Assembly: GCA_024699855.1 (NCBI GenBank)
Contig: JAMPIQ010000001.1
Span: forward strand, 14,446,001-14,510,000
From: Aphelenchoides besseyi
Lineage: Eukaryota; Nematoda; Chromadorea; Rhabditida; Aphelenchoididae
Direction: 5' to 3'
Length of the DNA: 64,000 nt
Part shown: positions 24,481-36,324 of the stretch, piece by piece
How the letters are laid out: every line of letters starts with the position of its first letter
How positions within the stretch are numbered: the stretch's first letter is position 1
Program-made: the position numbers and the translations under genes
Notes under the pieces: generated by a model
Databases searched by the model: none
What the model saw: the letters and a program-made list of their open reading frames with translations, nothing else
Told to the model about the DNA's origin: nothing

Positions 24481-25156
24481 GCAATACTCTCAGCTAATTA
24501 GATTGCTCTTTTCGTTTCAGTTTCCATTTGTTATCATGAGTTTTGTGTTTTTATCGATTTTCGTCTACTACTTCAGGTTGTCAAGAAAATTTGTACAAAA
24601 ACACTACTCTTTTTATTGAGCCTTCTTGTCGACTTGCTAAGAACATTAACAGAACCTTTTAAGTTGCTGAACAACGACTGTGGTTGAGATGTTGGCGTTC
24701 ACTTCCGTTTGTTTTGCAATTGGCACTACAAACTGCGAGAACGTTAAATTTTGTGGATTGACGCAGAAACGGCAATTAATGTCAATTGACTTGTGTTTTA
24801 TTTCGATACAATAGCCATCGACTCGAGCAATTCTAATCATCAACGAGTGAACTAAGCGTTTGTTCTACGAAAAAGGTTGGCTAAAAAGTTTTCGATTCGC
24901 CTACAATCCTAAGCTCTCGAAGCCGTTGATCAAAGAGCAAGACGGAAGCATAACTGTTGGACAAAAAAACAAGTTCTAAGGTCATGAATACAAAGAAGGT
25001 GTCGGGGAGAGTTCATGTTTTTCACAGAAACGTAGTTGTCGTGAACTACAAACCCAGGAGCTAACAACTTTAAAACCATTTTTGAGTTTTAAGTACATGA
25101 AATTATGTAAGAAGATGGTCATTACAAAACTGAATTGAAAGATTATTGTGTAGAGA
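24481..25156. other. divergent intergenic region, one small ORF
   Basis: Between the minus-strand protease homologue and the plus-strand receptor. A minus-strand frame at 24646-24843 translates to a short Cys-containing peptide (GYCIEIKHKSIDINCRFC then QTEVNANISTTVVVQQL), but no linked exon or family was recognised. Confidence 0.3.
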
Positions 25157-26453
25157 ATGAATCGTTTCGTTAAGAATCCGTACTTCTTTGCCAACGTTTC
25201 CAATCGTTTCTTCGGATCGACGCCTTTCGATCGTTTCTACGTGAGTAACTACATCGCTTCTATGGTTTGTGGAGTTATTTCGATCGCCACTGTTTACTTT
25301 ATGATCATATACAAGTCTCCGAAGACGTTACGCGATTTCCGAAAGATTCTTTTGATCACTGTATCCGTTGATTGCTTTCTATTGATCGTCTATACAGTCG
25401 GCCAAGTGGTGAGTTCTGTCGTTGAAATATTTAATTCAGCAATCGTAGCGGATACGTTTTCAAGACCAACTTGGTTTGTATTCGATGATCGGTTTTGCGT
25501 CGCTTTTGCCGTTTAATGGCCAGGTGATTGCTTACGCTTTTCACTCCGCTTCGACCATCTTAACTTGCCTGATACTTCCGCTACCATTTTATTATAGAGA
25601 CCATGTTGAGTTAAAACAAATTACTCTATATCTTCTTATTTTTAGATGTTGCGTTATGGAAAGGTTCCCAACTCATCGATATTTATGTATCTCGGCCTAA
25701 TCATTGGCGCTCTATGTCTCGACACATCTTTTTATCTTATTGGAATTTACGCAACTGATGATTCAATTGATTACTCGCCCTTGTGGTATCAACAAGTTCC
25801 AATTCCTCCATTAATTGTCATTGATCCAAGCGTGTGTTCAGTATTTCAACTTAATTCTATGGCTTTTTAGCGCAATTGGATCACATACTGGAGTTTGACC
25901 TATCGAGAAATCGAGCTCTTTTCGGGCTTCATAATCACGTTCGTTATCGTGATCAGATCCTATCTTCTGCTAAAGAATAAACAACAGAACTTGTCTTCTC
26001 GTTCCAAATTCATGGCTTAATATACCCGTCTTTTGTTCACCCTCGTAAATTTAATCCTACAAGCAATGACAACAATTGATCATTTAGCTGTTCATTCCAA
26101 TGACAATCTTGTTTATTCCACTAGCCATGCTCCTGTTTTTCATTTATTTTGGTATTAATGATGAAGTTTCTCAACACCTTTTAATGATATTTTACACTTG
26201 GGTACGTTAAAAGAAATTAAAAGAGAAGGTGATGGTATATTTCAGGCACCATTTATCAATTCGAGCACAACACTTATTTTAATTGTGAGTTTGTTAAAGA
26301 TATTAAAGAATCAAAATCTAAATACAGGTACCCTATCGGCAAACTATTTTGCGAAAACTGAGAACATTAGCGCACATACGACCAAAAACAACATTTCTCA
26401 CACAAGTGCGTTCTGTGAGCATAAGTGTCAACAACAAGATTGTTACCAAATAA
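25157..26453 (+). pseudogene. serpentine chemoreceptor with an in-frame TAA (probable pseudogene)
   Basis: Seven exons keep frame: 25157-25408, 25449-25604, 25646-25831, 25871-26044, 26088-26201, 26246-26284 and 26328-26453. TM1 is followed by YKSPKTLRDFRKILL; exon 2 begins RIRFQDQLGLYSMIGFASLL; the end has PYRQTILRKLRTLAHIR. Every part aligns by eye to the receptor at 37391-38520. In exon 4 the codon at 26018-26020 is TAA, exactly where that relative has CAA in the motif LSQYG. Downstream exons remain open and correctly spliced. A single C-to-T change would explain this. The gene could be a recent pseudogene, a null allele, or a base error. Confidence 0.7.
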
Positions 26454-26608
26454 CGACCACTTGATGTTGTTGCACAATCCTCAATATACTTCAAACATGT
26501 CAATTCGTTTTTTACTTCAATGATTCTTGTTTATAATCAAAGAATTCAATCAGTAACAGTAAATTTCGATTGTTTTCATTACTCTGATCCGCTTATGCAC
26601 GTCAAATG

Positions 26609-28222
26609 TTAAGATGTCCGAAATGAGTTCGTCTTTAAAACCTTTTTACCAAGCAGTTCAGTGAGGAAAACACAAAGAGCTATCATCATTATGAACAAAG
26701 AAACAACACATAGACCTGCGTAAGGCAAGAAACCTGAAATGCACTATTACCTATGTGCATACCTTAACTCACGTAGTGGTTGATTGACCAGCTCATTTGG
26801 ACATTCATTATTTCGTTCAGCAAACTTGAGATAACGAGCAACGATTTGGTTGATCTGTGGCTGATTGATGCGAATTGCTTTGTTGAACTGTTTTATAAGA
26901 GGATATTTTTTTGTGAACGTTAAAAAGGCGTCCAATTTCAACATCTCCTTGTCCATCGCAACAAAATGACAGTATTTTGCGGAATGATAATATTTAGTTT
27001 CATCAGAAAACTAAAGACTCAAGGCTTCGCCTTTTTCCACGATTTCATTTGTGTGTTTTGAGTCCTTGGAAACAAGTAGTGGGTTTCGTTCAATAGCTTC
27101 TCGTAGCTGAATAAATGGATAAGTGTTGGACATTGATAGCAAGCCGTGTATGAAATCGGGTTTCGATGTTACGCTAAATGAAGATTAGTTAGCCGAACCT
27201 AAACACTTGCAATTTGTATTGTTTAGTCTCCAAGAAGCGGATAACGTCGTCCAAGGTCTTTGGCTCATGATGTTGAATTCCAATACGAGTTACCAGGATA
27301 AACGAACCGTAAAGACCAAGTATTATACACTGTAACAACGAAAAGATAGTCAAAGAGAATTTGCCAGCTCTAAAATAATCACCAATTGATTATGAATTAC
27401 AGGTTTTACCGTGTTTTAAAAGGAATCTTTTCCGGTTGCATTAGTTGAACGCGAAGAAGCTGCCAAGCACACTAAACTAATGATTACAACTGATGAAGAT
27501 TTCATACAACAAACTTCTCCAACGCCTATTGGCTTCTCATTGATCATTCGGCTTTCGACACGTCTCATAAACACACAAGCCAACCACTGAACTATCCATG
27601 CTATTCCAATTGCAATCCACGTCGAGGAATCGTAGGGTTGAAAAAAACTCAGAAATCCACTAAAACCCGCCTTAGATCTATGTCTTACAAAACGGGCGTA
27701 AGTCTAAACTCCTCTTGCCAATGTTATAGTTTGCAACTAAACCTTTACTTACGTAACATAGTCGATCACTAAAATCAAATAGTTCCAAACGATGCGCCGT
27801 TTTTTGTGCCGGTCTTGCAATTAGGTCTGCAGTACCATTGGCAACCAATTGTTCACCATAATGGACCTCTGACTAAACAAACGAAGTCATACATTTATAG
27901 GTTACTTACTATGTTCAGGTCTTTCGGTTTAGTTAATGGAATAATAGTTAAACCCAGATCTTTAGTCAGGATATTCAAGATCTAAAAATTTTAGTTATTT
28001 GATTTCCTCAAGTGAATTCACTTCTACTATAAGCCCAATGTACAAGCAATTCGCACTAGCTTTGAGCTTTGGAAATGGAGCACAATCAGAAAGCAAAGGA
28101 AAGGCACTGCTGTAAAAGATTCTAATTGTTTTGTTCATCGAATAGCAACGGTTATTAGGTGTCTGGTATCCCAAGAATTCATTCGCAAACCCGAGAATGA
28201 AATTTAAACCCACTTTGTTCAT
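26609..28222 (-). pseudogene. ionotropic-receptor/glutamate-receptor-like channel with an in-frame TAG
   Basis: Eight exons keep phase: 28022-28222, 27910-27981, 27753-27872, 27515-27703, 27410-27471, 27199-27369, 26773-27173 and 26609-26733. The S1 ligand-binding half has ILNILTKDLGLTIIPL and ADLIARPAQKTAHRLELFDFS. TM1 is STWIAIGIAWIVQWLACVF. The following segment is WQLLRVQLMQPEKIPF, then TRAGKFSLTIFSLLQ. S2 includes FSDETKYYHSAKYCHF. TM4 is GLCVVSLFIMMIALCVFL. There is no amino-terminal domain, as in IR-type channels. At 27011-27013 the codon is TAG, between KGEALSL and FSDETK, a normally continuous part of S2. A 30-nt GT-AG intron removing it is possible but has a poor donor. Intron 27174-27198 is 25 nt. 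Confidence 0.65.
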
Positions 28223-28754
28223 TTAACCACATTTCTCACATTTGACTCCGAATGCCGACCTTCCGGATTTCTCGTAGCAAACAACATAACCACTGTCAAC
28301 TAATATTTTGTTTAAAGACAAAGACTGTAATTCCGTTTGTTGTAGCAAATGCAAATAGTGAAGCTTCCACTCGACTTTCTAAGCCCACCAACTTCCACCA
28401 ACGATACTGCAACTACGATTATCGGCGTTACCGTTGACCTTCATTGCTTGTGCAGCTCTTTTGCACGATTCAGACAAGCAAAAATAGCGTTGATATTGGG
28501 TTTGTTTATAAGTGCAAGAGCTTTAAACTGTTCGGTCTGAACATCACAAATCGTAACAAATGTGCGAAATAAAAGTGCAACTTTTCGGAAGGAAAATCAT
28601 CGACCCGATTGTGTTTTGATTGCTGCAGTAAATCAAAAAACAGTGTTCTTGGAAGTAATCGAAAAGTGCAAACTTATGAGCAGAACTGCACACCAAGAGA
28701 CTGTATATAACGGTAAGCAGTGTTGTCAGAACGCTATTAAGTGGCTTAGCTTTA

Positions 28755-30654
28755 ATGTTTCGCTTTTTGTTAATTGTCTTAGTTGCATACAAAGTAACAT
28801 CACTCAAAGTGCTGGTCGTAACGCCAAATGTGAGTTACAGTCATCTTGCGTTTGCTGGACGATTCGCAGACTTACTAGTTGATAAGAAACACGATGTGGT
28901 AAGCTAGATCTGGTTATCGATACATTGCAGGGTTTCAGGACTTTCTTATTCCTCTTTGGAATCGTTTTGTTCTCGGCAATGGAACGCAAAAGGCCCGAGT
29001 TCGACGGATTGAACTCAAAAATACAAACGAGATTGAAGCGGATCTTAAGAAACTCGTAATGTTGGGCGATGTGTTTGCGATGGAAATCACATCAGCAACA
29101 CGAATTCAGGTATGTTAGTTAACATCAACTATCAAAAGTAACTAAAACATTTAAGTACGGAAATATTGACTCCAAAAGCTGTGAAGGTATTTTGTCGAAT
29201 CGAAGATTGTTGCACAAACTGAAGAAGGCTGATTACGATGTTGCACTTGCTGAGTATTTCGATCCCTGTTCATTTGCTTTGTTTCATCATTTGGGAATCA
29301 AGAGTGTTCACATGATATCTGCTGTTCCGTTGGATGAACAAACGGCCGTTGCAAATGCTGAACCAATAGACTTTTCTTACGTTCCAAGTAAGCTGATGGT
29401 TGTGAGATAAGTGGACTTTGTGTTTAGCAATTTTGAATACAAACCAAATCACACCGATCAGTGGATGTCTTGAGCGTTTCACGAACTTCTTCTATTGGTT
29501 TTGGTCGCAAGTTCACACGCTTCCAAACCAATTCGAGTCGGTTGTAAGATCAAACTTATGTTAAGCATTTAATCAATGAATTGAAGGACAAAGTGACTCG
29601 AAAGTTTCTCGGCTCTCGGTTTCCGTCAACCGTCGATCTATTGCAGAATATCGATTATTTCTGGTTGAATACCAACGAGTTCGTTGACACTCCTCGAGCG
29701 ACATCCCCGCGCTTCAAACACGTTGGCGGAATTGCTGTCAAAGCTCCTGGTCGTTTATCGCCGGTGAGCTTTCAATCACAAGCAAAAAACGTACAAATTG
29801 CAGGAACTCGAGAAGCTGATGAACTCGGCGACTGGCGGTGTGGTTTTGATTTCGTTTGGTTCGATAGTTCGAACAACTGAAATGCCTCAACGAGTACAAA
29901 ACGTTTTTATTGAAACTTTTGCTCATTTTCCGACCATCACGTTCATTTGGAAAGTGACTAAAGTGGATGCAAACTTAACTTCTTTGTTGCCCTTGAACGT
30001 CAAACTGGTTGAGTGGATGGATCAAACAGCAATTTTACGTGAGAATTTGACTAACTTCAAAGTATATTTGTTTAGAGCACGCAAACACTTTGGCGTTTGT
30101 CACACATGGAGGATTGAATTCGATTAACGAAGCTGCTATGTACGGAATTCCGTTAATTGGAATCCTCTTCTTCTCGGACCAGCACATCAACATTGCTGCA
30201 GCGATAAGAAGAGGTTTCGGGCGGTCGTTGGATCGGAAACAATTAAATTTGAAGGGTCTAATCGAAGCACTCTCGGATGTTCTACACAATCCACGGTTAG
30301 AACTGAAACTCTATAGTCATTTATTCGATTTGTTTTAGCTATCGAGAAAATGCCGCGAACATCCGCTTGATGACCGTGAACTCGCCGATAAAATCTGTCG
30401 ATCTTTTCGTTCAACACGTTGAATTCGCGGCTCGTGTTAAGAACGTGGCCAAGGCGCTTCGATTACCCGCAGCCTCAGATCAAACGTTTTGGAGCCGATT
30501 TCATTTGGAGCTTCTACTCGTGACATTTGTAATTTCTTTTATTTTTGTCCACTTTTCGATTGCAATCGTTTCGTATTTTATTCGAGGTCTTCGGAACCAT
30601 CGTTCCCTTTTGAACATCAGTTCTGTTAAGCCAATTCAAAAGAAAGTCTTATAA
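28755..30654 (+). CDS. UDP-glucuronosyltransferase (GT1 family)
   Basis: Eight exons (28755-28898, 28939-29109, 29156-29387, 29428-29543, 29587-29763, 29804-30038, 30076-30295, 30339-30654) give 536 residues. The signal peptide is MFRFLLIVLVAYKVTS. The N-terminal acceptor domain has SHLAFAGRFADLLVDKKHDV. The donor-binding signature is complete: LVEWMDQTAILREHANTLA, then FVTHGGLNSINEAAMYGIP and LIGILFFSDQHIN. A C-terminal membrane helix (LLLVTFVISFIFVHFSIAI) and a basic tail match ER-anchored UGTs, which conjugate small lipophilic compounds with sugar from UDP-sugars. The family length is about 530 residues, so this gene looks complete. The 5' neighbour is divergent. Confidence 0.9.
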
Positions 30655-30850
30655 TGACACTTACTCAATAAAGAATTCGTGATTATGACAACCAGTTTAA
30701 GAGTCGACTTTGAACAAAGTTTATTGCGGAATACCGCCGAATACAAAGAAGCCTACAGACAGTTAATTCTTGACTCATTTTACACAAAAAATCACGTTAA
30801 TCGAACACAATTTTTGATCACTTACATTTCCATGTTCCCTATTGGTTGAT

Positions 30851-31842
30851 CTAGACATCCGTCCGTTTAGTCTCTTGTTTCGATTTGTTGTATTGCTCTT
30901 CGAGAGCTATCACTCGCTTTTTGTAGCCATCGAGTTGTTTCGTTTTCTTTGCGTTCTCCAATTGCTCGGTGTTTTGTTGTGATTGTTGGGTTTTCTCGAC
31001 TGGCTGAGTAACAGTTGATTGGCGATTCGTTTGGTTTTCTTCGCGTCGTTCCCTCCAACAATAAAGGTAAAAAAAATATCCGAAGAGACCGATGACGCCA
31101 ATGCCAGCCAGTCCACCGACACTACAATCGCCATTTAACCGAAACTCATCTCCAAACTTACACCGACCAAATGATCGTGGACATATCGGCCGATTTTTCT
31201 TCTTCTTTGTAATTTCCATAGTCGAGTGATACGTCCTAAACATTTTAACAGATGATCGTATTCACTTGCCCAAACAACTTACTGAATACAACTTATAACC
31301 ACGCGGAAACTTTCCGTCTATTTTTATGTTCACTGTGTACGTTTTGCCATGACGTTCGAAGTTTGTAGGGCATCTCAAATCGACAAAAACTTGCTCATCT
31401 TCAAGAAAGTTGCGTATGTGTTCCTTAGTGAAATTGAGATCATTGCCAACAAACAAAGGTGTCACCGGAACTTTCTCATTGTAACTCATAATCTGTGTAG
31501 TTGGGAAGTCATCTGTGGGTTTAATTACAAGCTTCAGAACGCATCCACTAACATTCATCGTCACATGTTCTCTTCAATAAACAATTTTGATAAGAAACAA
31601 ACAATCTTACGTATCCTCGGAACGATCGACGCGTTGATTTTCGAAATGAATAATCAATTCGCTCTTATTAACGACTACTGAATAATTACCGCCCTCATAA
31701 ATCGAACTGAAAGGAGTGATGGTTGACAAGATTGTTGACCCAAAACTTACATTAGAGCCAACGAAAGTTCATTGAAGAGCAATAGAGCAGCAAGAACGAT
31801 GAACGTTGAAATCGAAAGAATTTGAAAGTCAAAAGCACGCAT
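30851..31842 (-). CDS. type I membrane protein of unknown function
   Basis: Five exons (31751-31842, 31611-31706, 31283-31571, 31162-31235, 30851-31121) join in phase to 273 residues. The start encodes a signal peptide (FQILSISTFIVLAALLLF). The extracellular part is a single beta-rich domain of about 150 residues with two cysteines (NVSGCVLKLVIK, FVDLRCPTNFE) and several N-glycosylation sites. A transmembrane segment follows (VVGGLAGIGVIGLFGYFFYLY). The cytoplasmic tail is charged and Gln/Lys-rich, with coiled-coil character. I do not recognise the family. Its start is only 154 bp downstream of the stop of the next minus-strand gene, a spacing seen in nematode operons. Confidence 0.65.
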
Positions 31843-31995
31843 TTTGTTGAGCGAACTCGACCACACCTGGCCACTGAACTCAAATGAAGTGAAAGCAAAA
31901 ACTTCTCGAATTTGTGCTTTCAACAACTCTGTAGTTGTTAGTTTGAATGATCAGTTTAGAAACTTTTATTCTCAAAAGAAAAAACGAAAAAGAAG

Positions 31996-33649
31996 TTACT
32001 TGTTGGTTTTCTCCGGCGGCTGTGGATTCTTCTCTTTCTTCTCATTCTGGAACTTCTGTTCGTTCACAGAATCCCAGTCGCTAACAACATCGTTCATGGT
32101 CGGATAGTCGTTTTTTTGTTTGAAGATTCGCTTTTCGTGGATTTTTACCTAAAACGCAAATTCAGTTTGCTTTAATCACGATCTCAATTGACCTCCTTCG
32201 CGTTTTTCGGCTGTGGTTTTGGCTTCGGAGCGTTGGCGCGCAATTTGGCGATGCGATCGGCCTGCTCGTTGTTAATCGGCACCGGTTCTCCAGGACGAAC
32301 AACCACCTTGACCGTTTGAAGTTTTTGCGGTTTCTGGTCGACGTTGCGTTCTTGTTCCAAAACCTCACCGTCCTTGTTGCTGCGCTCACTCTCGCTTTCA
32401 TCAGAAGACTTCTCTTCCTCTTCTTTATCCTAGAGGCGCATTCATATTTGTTTGCAATTGGAAACTTACGACATTCGAGTTTGGAGTTGGAATTGGCGTG
32501 GTATTTGGAGCTGGAGTGTCTTTTATTGGCGCTTTTACAGGAGCAACAGTTTCACTCGACTGACCAATGCTGCCCGGATCTTCGTCTTTTGTGTAAAAGT
32601 AACGACGAGACCTACGAACAGGAACGGATGGCAAAAGTGGAGTGTTTGGTGAACTTGAAACCGGTGACTTTTTAACTCCTGCCGCAAGCGGTGACTTTGT
32701 ATTGACCGCCTACAACATACTCTTCATATCGGATTCAATTGAAGTTAAATACCTTCTGAACTGCCTTCTGAGACTTAGGCGTCGAACTTGGCGCTTTCGA
32801 TGGTGAAGGACTTAAATTCGGCTTCTCCACGTTTGATTCAACGACCTTCGACTTCTTTTGTGACTTCTTGCTGTTTGCCTTCAGCGAATTCTGACTTTTC
32901 ATCTTTTTGCTCTTTCTGCTTGAAATTGAATGATCGCCCTGCTTATTATTGCGTTCTTTTGGTTGTGCGGAAACTGGAGCTGAAGGATGGCTCTAAACAA
33001 AAGTTCATTGGATATGCTTAGTCTGCACATACGTTCGACAAACGGTTGAGGAGACGGTCGACATACGAGGTTTCTTTATCCGTCGGTTGGAGATCCTTGT
33101 TTGCCTCTTTGGATTGCGGATGCGGTGGCTTTTTGATTGAAGATTGACGAACAGAAGCGATCTTGGATTGACGATTCGATGGATTTGCAGCATTCGGAGC
33201 ATTTTTGCGGGAACGGTTTGAATCATTAGCCTGAAATTTGTGTCAGTGAATGTATCACTTTGCACTCACATGTTGGCCGCTTTCTCCACGCAACAACGAC
33301 CATCGGCGACTAAACATTTTTGGACTGATGGACGGAATCAAACGGCGAATTGATGCTTGATTCTCGTTCTTTTGTCCCGAAGATTTCGTTGGTGTCTCAG
33401 CTTCGGCTTGTAGACCCGTCTCTTTCTTCACGGTCTTCTGCGAATGACCGCTTCGTGGATTCTTTGCACTTTTCGTACTCTTTGAGCTGCTGATCTTAAA
33501 CTGAAGATTGCGAAATTGATGCTCGAAAAGAAGCTCACTTGTTTGATCGATTTGTCCGTGTTAGTCTTCTTCAAACGCTGTTTGCGACGCGAACTCACGG
33601 ACAAACTTGCCGACGGTGACTGAGCCTTGGGTTCTTTTTTCGACGACAT
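31996..33649 (-). CDS. Lys/Ser/Pro-rich low-complexity protein
   Basis: Seven exons (33539-33649, 33270-33500, 33033-33230, 32753-32992, 32470-32709, 32193-32429, 31996-32148) give 469 residues, all joining in phase 0. The sequence is mostly basic and disordered. A more ordered C-terminus reads VKIHEKRIFKQKNDYPTM followed by NDVVSDWDSV. That PTM.DV.SDWDS motif may be the conserved functional element. The Met before SSKKEPKAQ was chosen; an upstream in-frame Met exists at 33745. Neither enzymatic domain nor signal peptide is visible. The uniform phase-0 introns suggest exon-wise growth. Function unknown. Confidence 0.65.
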
Positions 33650-33912
33650 TTCTCGACCAAGGAAAACGATGAATTGAAATCGAATGGTAACAAGAAGTTC
33701 TTTTCGACTTTTGCATAAGTTCAATGTTCTTATTTTAAGTTCCAAAGACTAAAGTTACGGTTTATTGCAGAAAGTTAATTGGCATGTTTCCTATCGATGC
33801 ATTTGGCTAAATATTACTCGACGAAAATGAGAAGAGAAGGCGGTGACCAATGAGAACGATGTGATTTGTTGCGAGATCGGTAACAGAGAACAACAAAAAA
33901 CGGTTAAACGAA

Positions 33913-34427
33913 TTAATTCTCATCAACTGTAACAAATTGACTGATATTCACATCCCTCAGCTCCTGGTTCTTCGTTTTGTGCAGTCGATGAACGTGATGT
34001 CGAGTTCTGGATCGGTGGATTGGCAAATTTTCCACGTCTTCTTTGGGCGGAAACGTTTTCGATTTCGAGTCGATGGAACGATTTGAAGTCGGTTGGCAAA
34101 CTTGTCGGAACACTCGCATTCGCAGATCGGTTCTCTCGTACACACACTCCGCTTCCGGACCGCATCTACACCATGAATTAACGAATTTGAAAGGATGATT
34201 GCCATTTAAACTAAAACTGTAGAAACCACAGGGTTCAGTTCGAAGAGCACAGAAAGGGAGTTCTTCGTCGAATTTCATTTCCTAAAATTAGCTTTTGATT
34301 TGAGCTCACGTACAAAACCTACCGGAAACATCTTGTCGTTTTTAAATTTTTTCGTGTGCAAATCGAACATTCCAACGGTCCTTTGAACCACTCCAAAGAT
34401 TGTGATCAGAAACAGTAAACTGAACAT
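33913..34427 (-). CDS. small secreted cysteine-rich protein
   Basis: Two exons (34323-34427 and 33913-34281) give 157 residues. A signal peptide (MFSLLFLITIFGVVQRTVG) precedes a compact domain with six cysteines: PFCALRTEPCGFYSF, FVNSWCRCGPEAECVYERT, and DLRMRVFRQVC. The spacing, with a WCRC core and a final VFRQVC, looks like a single disulphide-knit domain. The C-terminal 60 residues are basic and probably unstructured, with possible proprotein cleavage at RSRTR. I do not recognise a named family. It could be a secreted ligand or a cuticle-associated factor. Confidence 0.65.
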
Positions 34428-36324
34428 TTTCGATGGACTTGAACTCTGAAATCGACAGTAAAGAAACAGAATAAAGGAGCTCACGCACGCTAACAACCAC
34501 GTTGTAACACACAATTTGAAACCACATGCCTTTTAGTTTCGTTAATCGGCTCTACGTGCAACTTTCGGATTTGAATGCAAAATCAGAAGTATGATTGTAA
34601 ACGCGAAGACATTTTATATTATTTGGAAACTAATCCCTACGGTCACAGATTTCCTTAGCCCTACGGTCTTCTTCTGTTGTTCAAAATAAACGGACCTAGT
34701 GATTGAAACCCCACAGGCAGAAATGTTTCCAACACTTTTCAACCGCCCATTCTCTTTAATCCAACGAAGACAAATATAAACAATTGAATGAGATTAAAAT
34801 CCGCGGATATCGTAATCCGATAGTATCTCGAAAGAAGACAATTGAAGTACAGACTAAAGTACAGATTGTATGTTCATTTCACAAGTCGTTCATTTCAAAT
34901 TCTGCCTTGGAAACGAGATGAAGAAAACGGTCAGCTTATATAGGGAGTGAATTCGAGAGAAGCACAAACACGCCTATAGTTGAAAATTCTACTTCCGTCT
35001 TAAATGCAAGCGGATTTCTGAAGTTGCATCCGATTAGTCGACTTTGCTAGCATCCACGTTGATTACACGAGAGCTGGGTAGCTTCAACGTTGACTCCTCA
35101 TTTGGTTAATGAACAATCGTGGAAGTCCAAAAGTCGCAATAACAAATCGAAAACTTAGAAGACGATTTAAAAAGGTGGCCACTCAATTGAATGACGCAAA
35201 TGAAGACCGAGATTAAGTAGAAAAGTGACGAGTGTATTGCAACAGTAATACGATATTTCTCCTAATAGCGAAGGTGTTTTTTAAAAGATGCTTTTCGCTC
35301 TCGATCATCGATCGCTTCCGCTCATTGAGCCGCAAACTCACTGGTGTCTGCACACGTCGAATACCGACCGCTGATTCGGATGGGCGGGATTTCGAAGCTT
35401 CTCCAACGACAAACGTGAAATTCGAATTGACGACGCACGAAGTCAAAACCGTCGAGTTGTGCGTCTTCTAAAGGTCGCTAAAAAACGAACACACGTTTAA
35501 GCGAACACGCACGTTCATTCCGAACGATTTCAATTTCTTGTTGATCGTCTTTGCGTCCCAATTTCTTTGACGATAAACAAATTTTTTGCGCAAAAAACGT
35601 ATCGACAAGCAAAAAAGAACGTCGCGAATTAATGGGAATTCGCTTTTTTCAGGACAAGGCCATTTCCTGATTATACGTTTTCGTTTTGCGCGAAGGTCGT
35701 CGAATGCGGATCTCGACTGTCTAACAACAAGTGTCGAAGTGGTGGCAGAAGAACGCGAGTGCACGATAAAACGTTGAAAGTTGCGCATTTAAACCTCGAA
35801 GCTTAACATCAGAAATCGATGTCACGGATAAAGGAAGCAACGTCAATTGAATCCCATCGTTTCAAACGCCTCTTCGGCAAAAGACCATTTTTGATTAAAC
35901 CTTATCGTTAGACATGTAGTCGATCAAAGACTCTTCTCGAATCGGCGACCGCATTTCAATCACGTATCTTTCGCGATGATTTGAAGTCTTGCGGTCTGAT
36001 GGAAACTTTTGTGCCACTGTAAAAGGTCCCGTTGCAAAGCTTCCGCATTGCCCTTATTCAGAGATCAGTTCGCATCTCAACAGATAAAAAATTGGATGAA
36101 GAAGGTCGCTCAATTAGTTCGATGGCTTTAAACCGAAATCTCGTGATTTCGCAATTTGACCAACAACCACAAATTTTCTCCGCTAATTCGCCTCCTTTCA
36201 GATGTTTGTATGAACTGGAAAGCAGAAGAAAACCGATAAATTTGGTCAATTAGCAGAATTCTTACAACCTGGCACAGTGAAGCTCCGTGACTAATCCGTT
36301 GAATGTGGTGAAAGATTTGTTTGG
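34428..36324. other. 1.9-kb region without recognised gene
   Basis: Only short, overlapping, motif-free frames were seen. It contains a perfect 16-bp palindrome TTTTTTGCGCAAAAAA at 35582-35597. A TATATA-like stretch is near 34935. It may be regulatory sequence for the cysteine-rich protein gene on its left. Confidence 0.4.
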
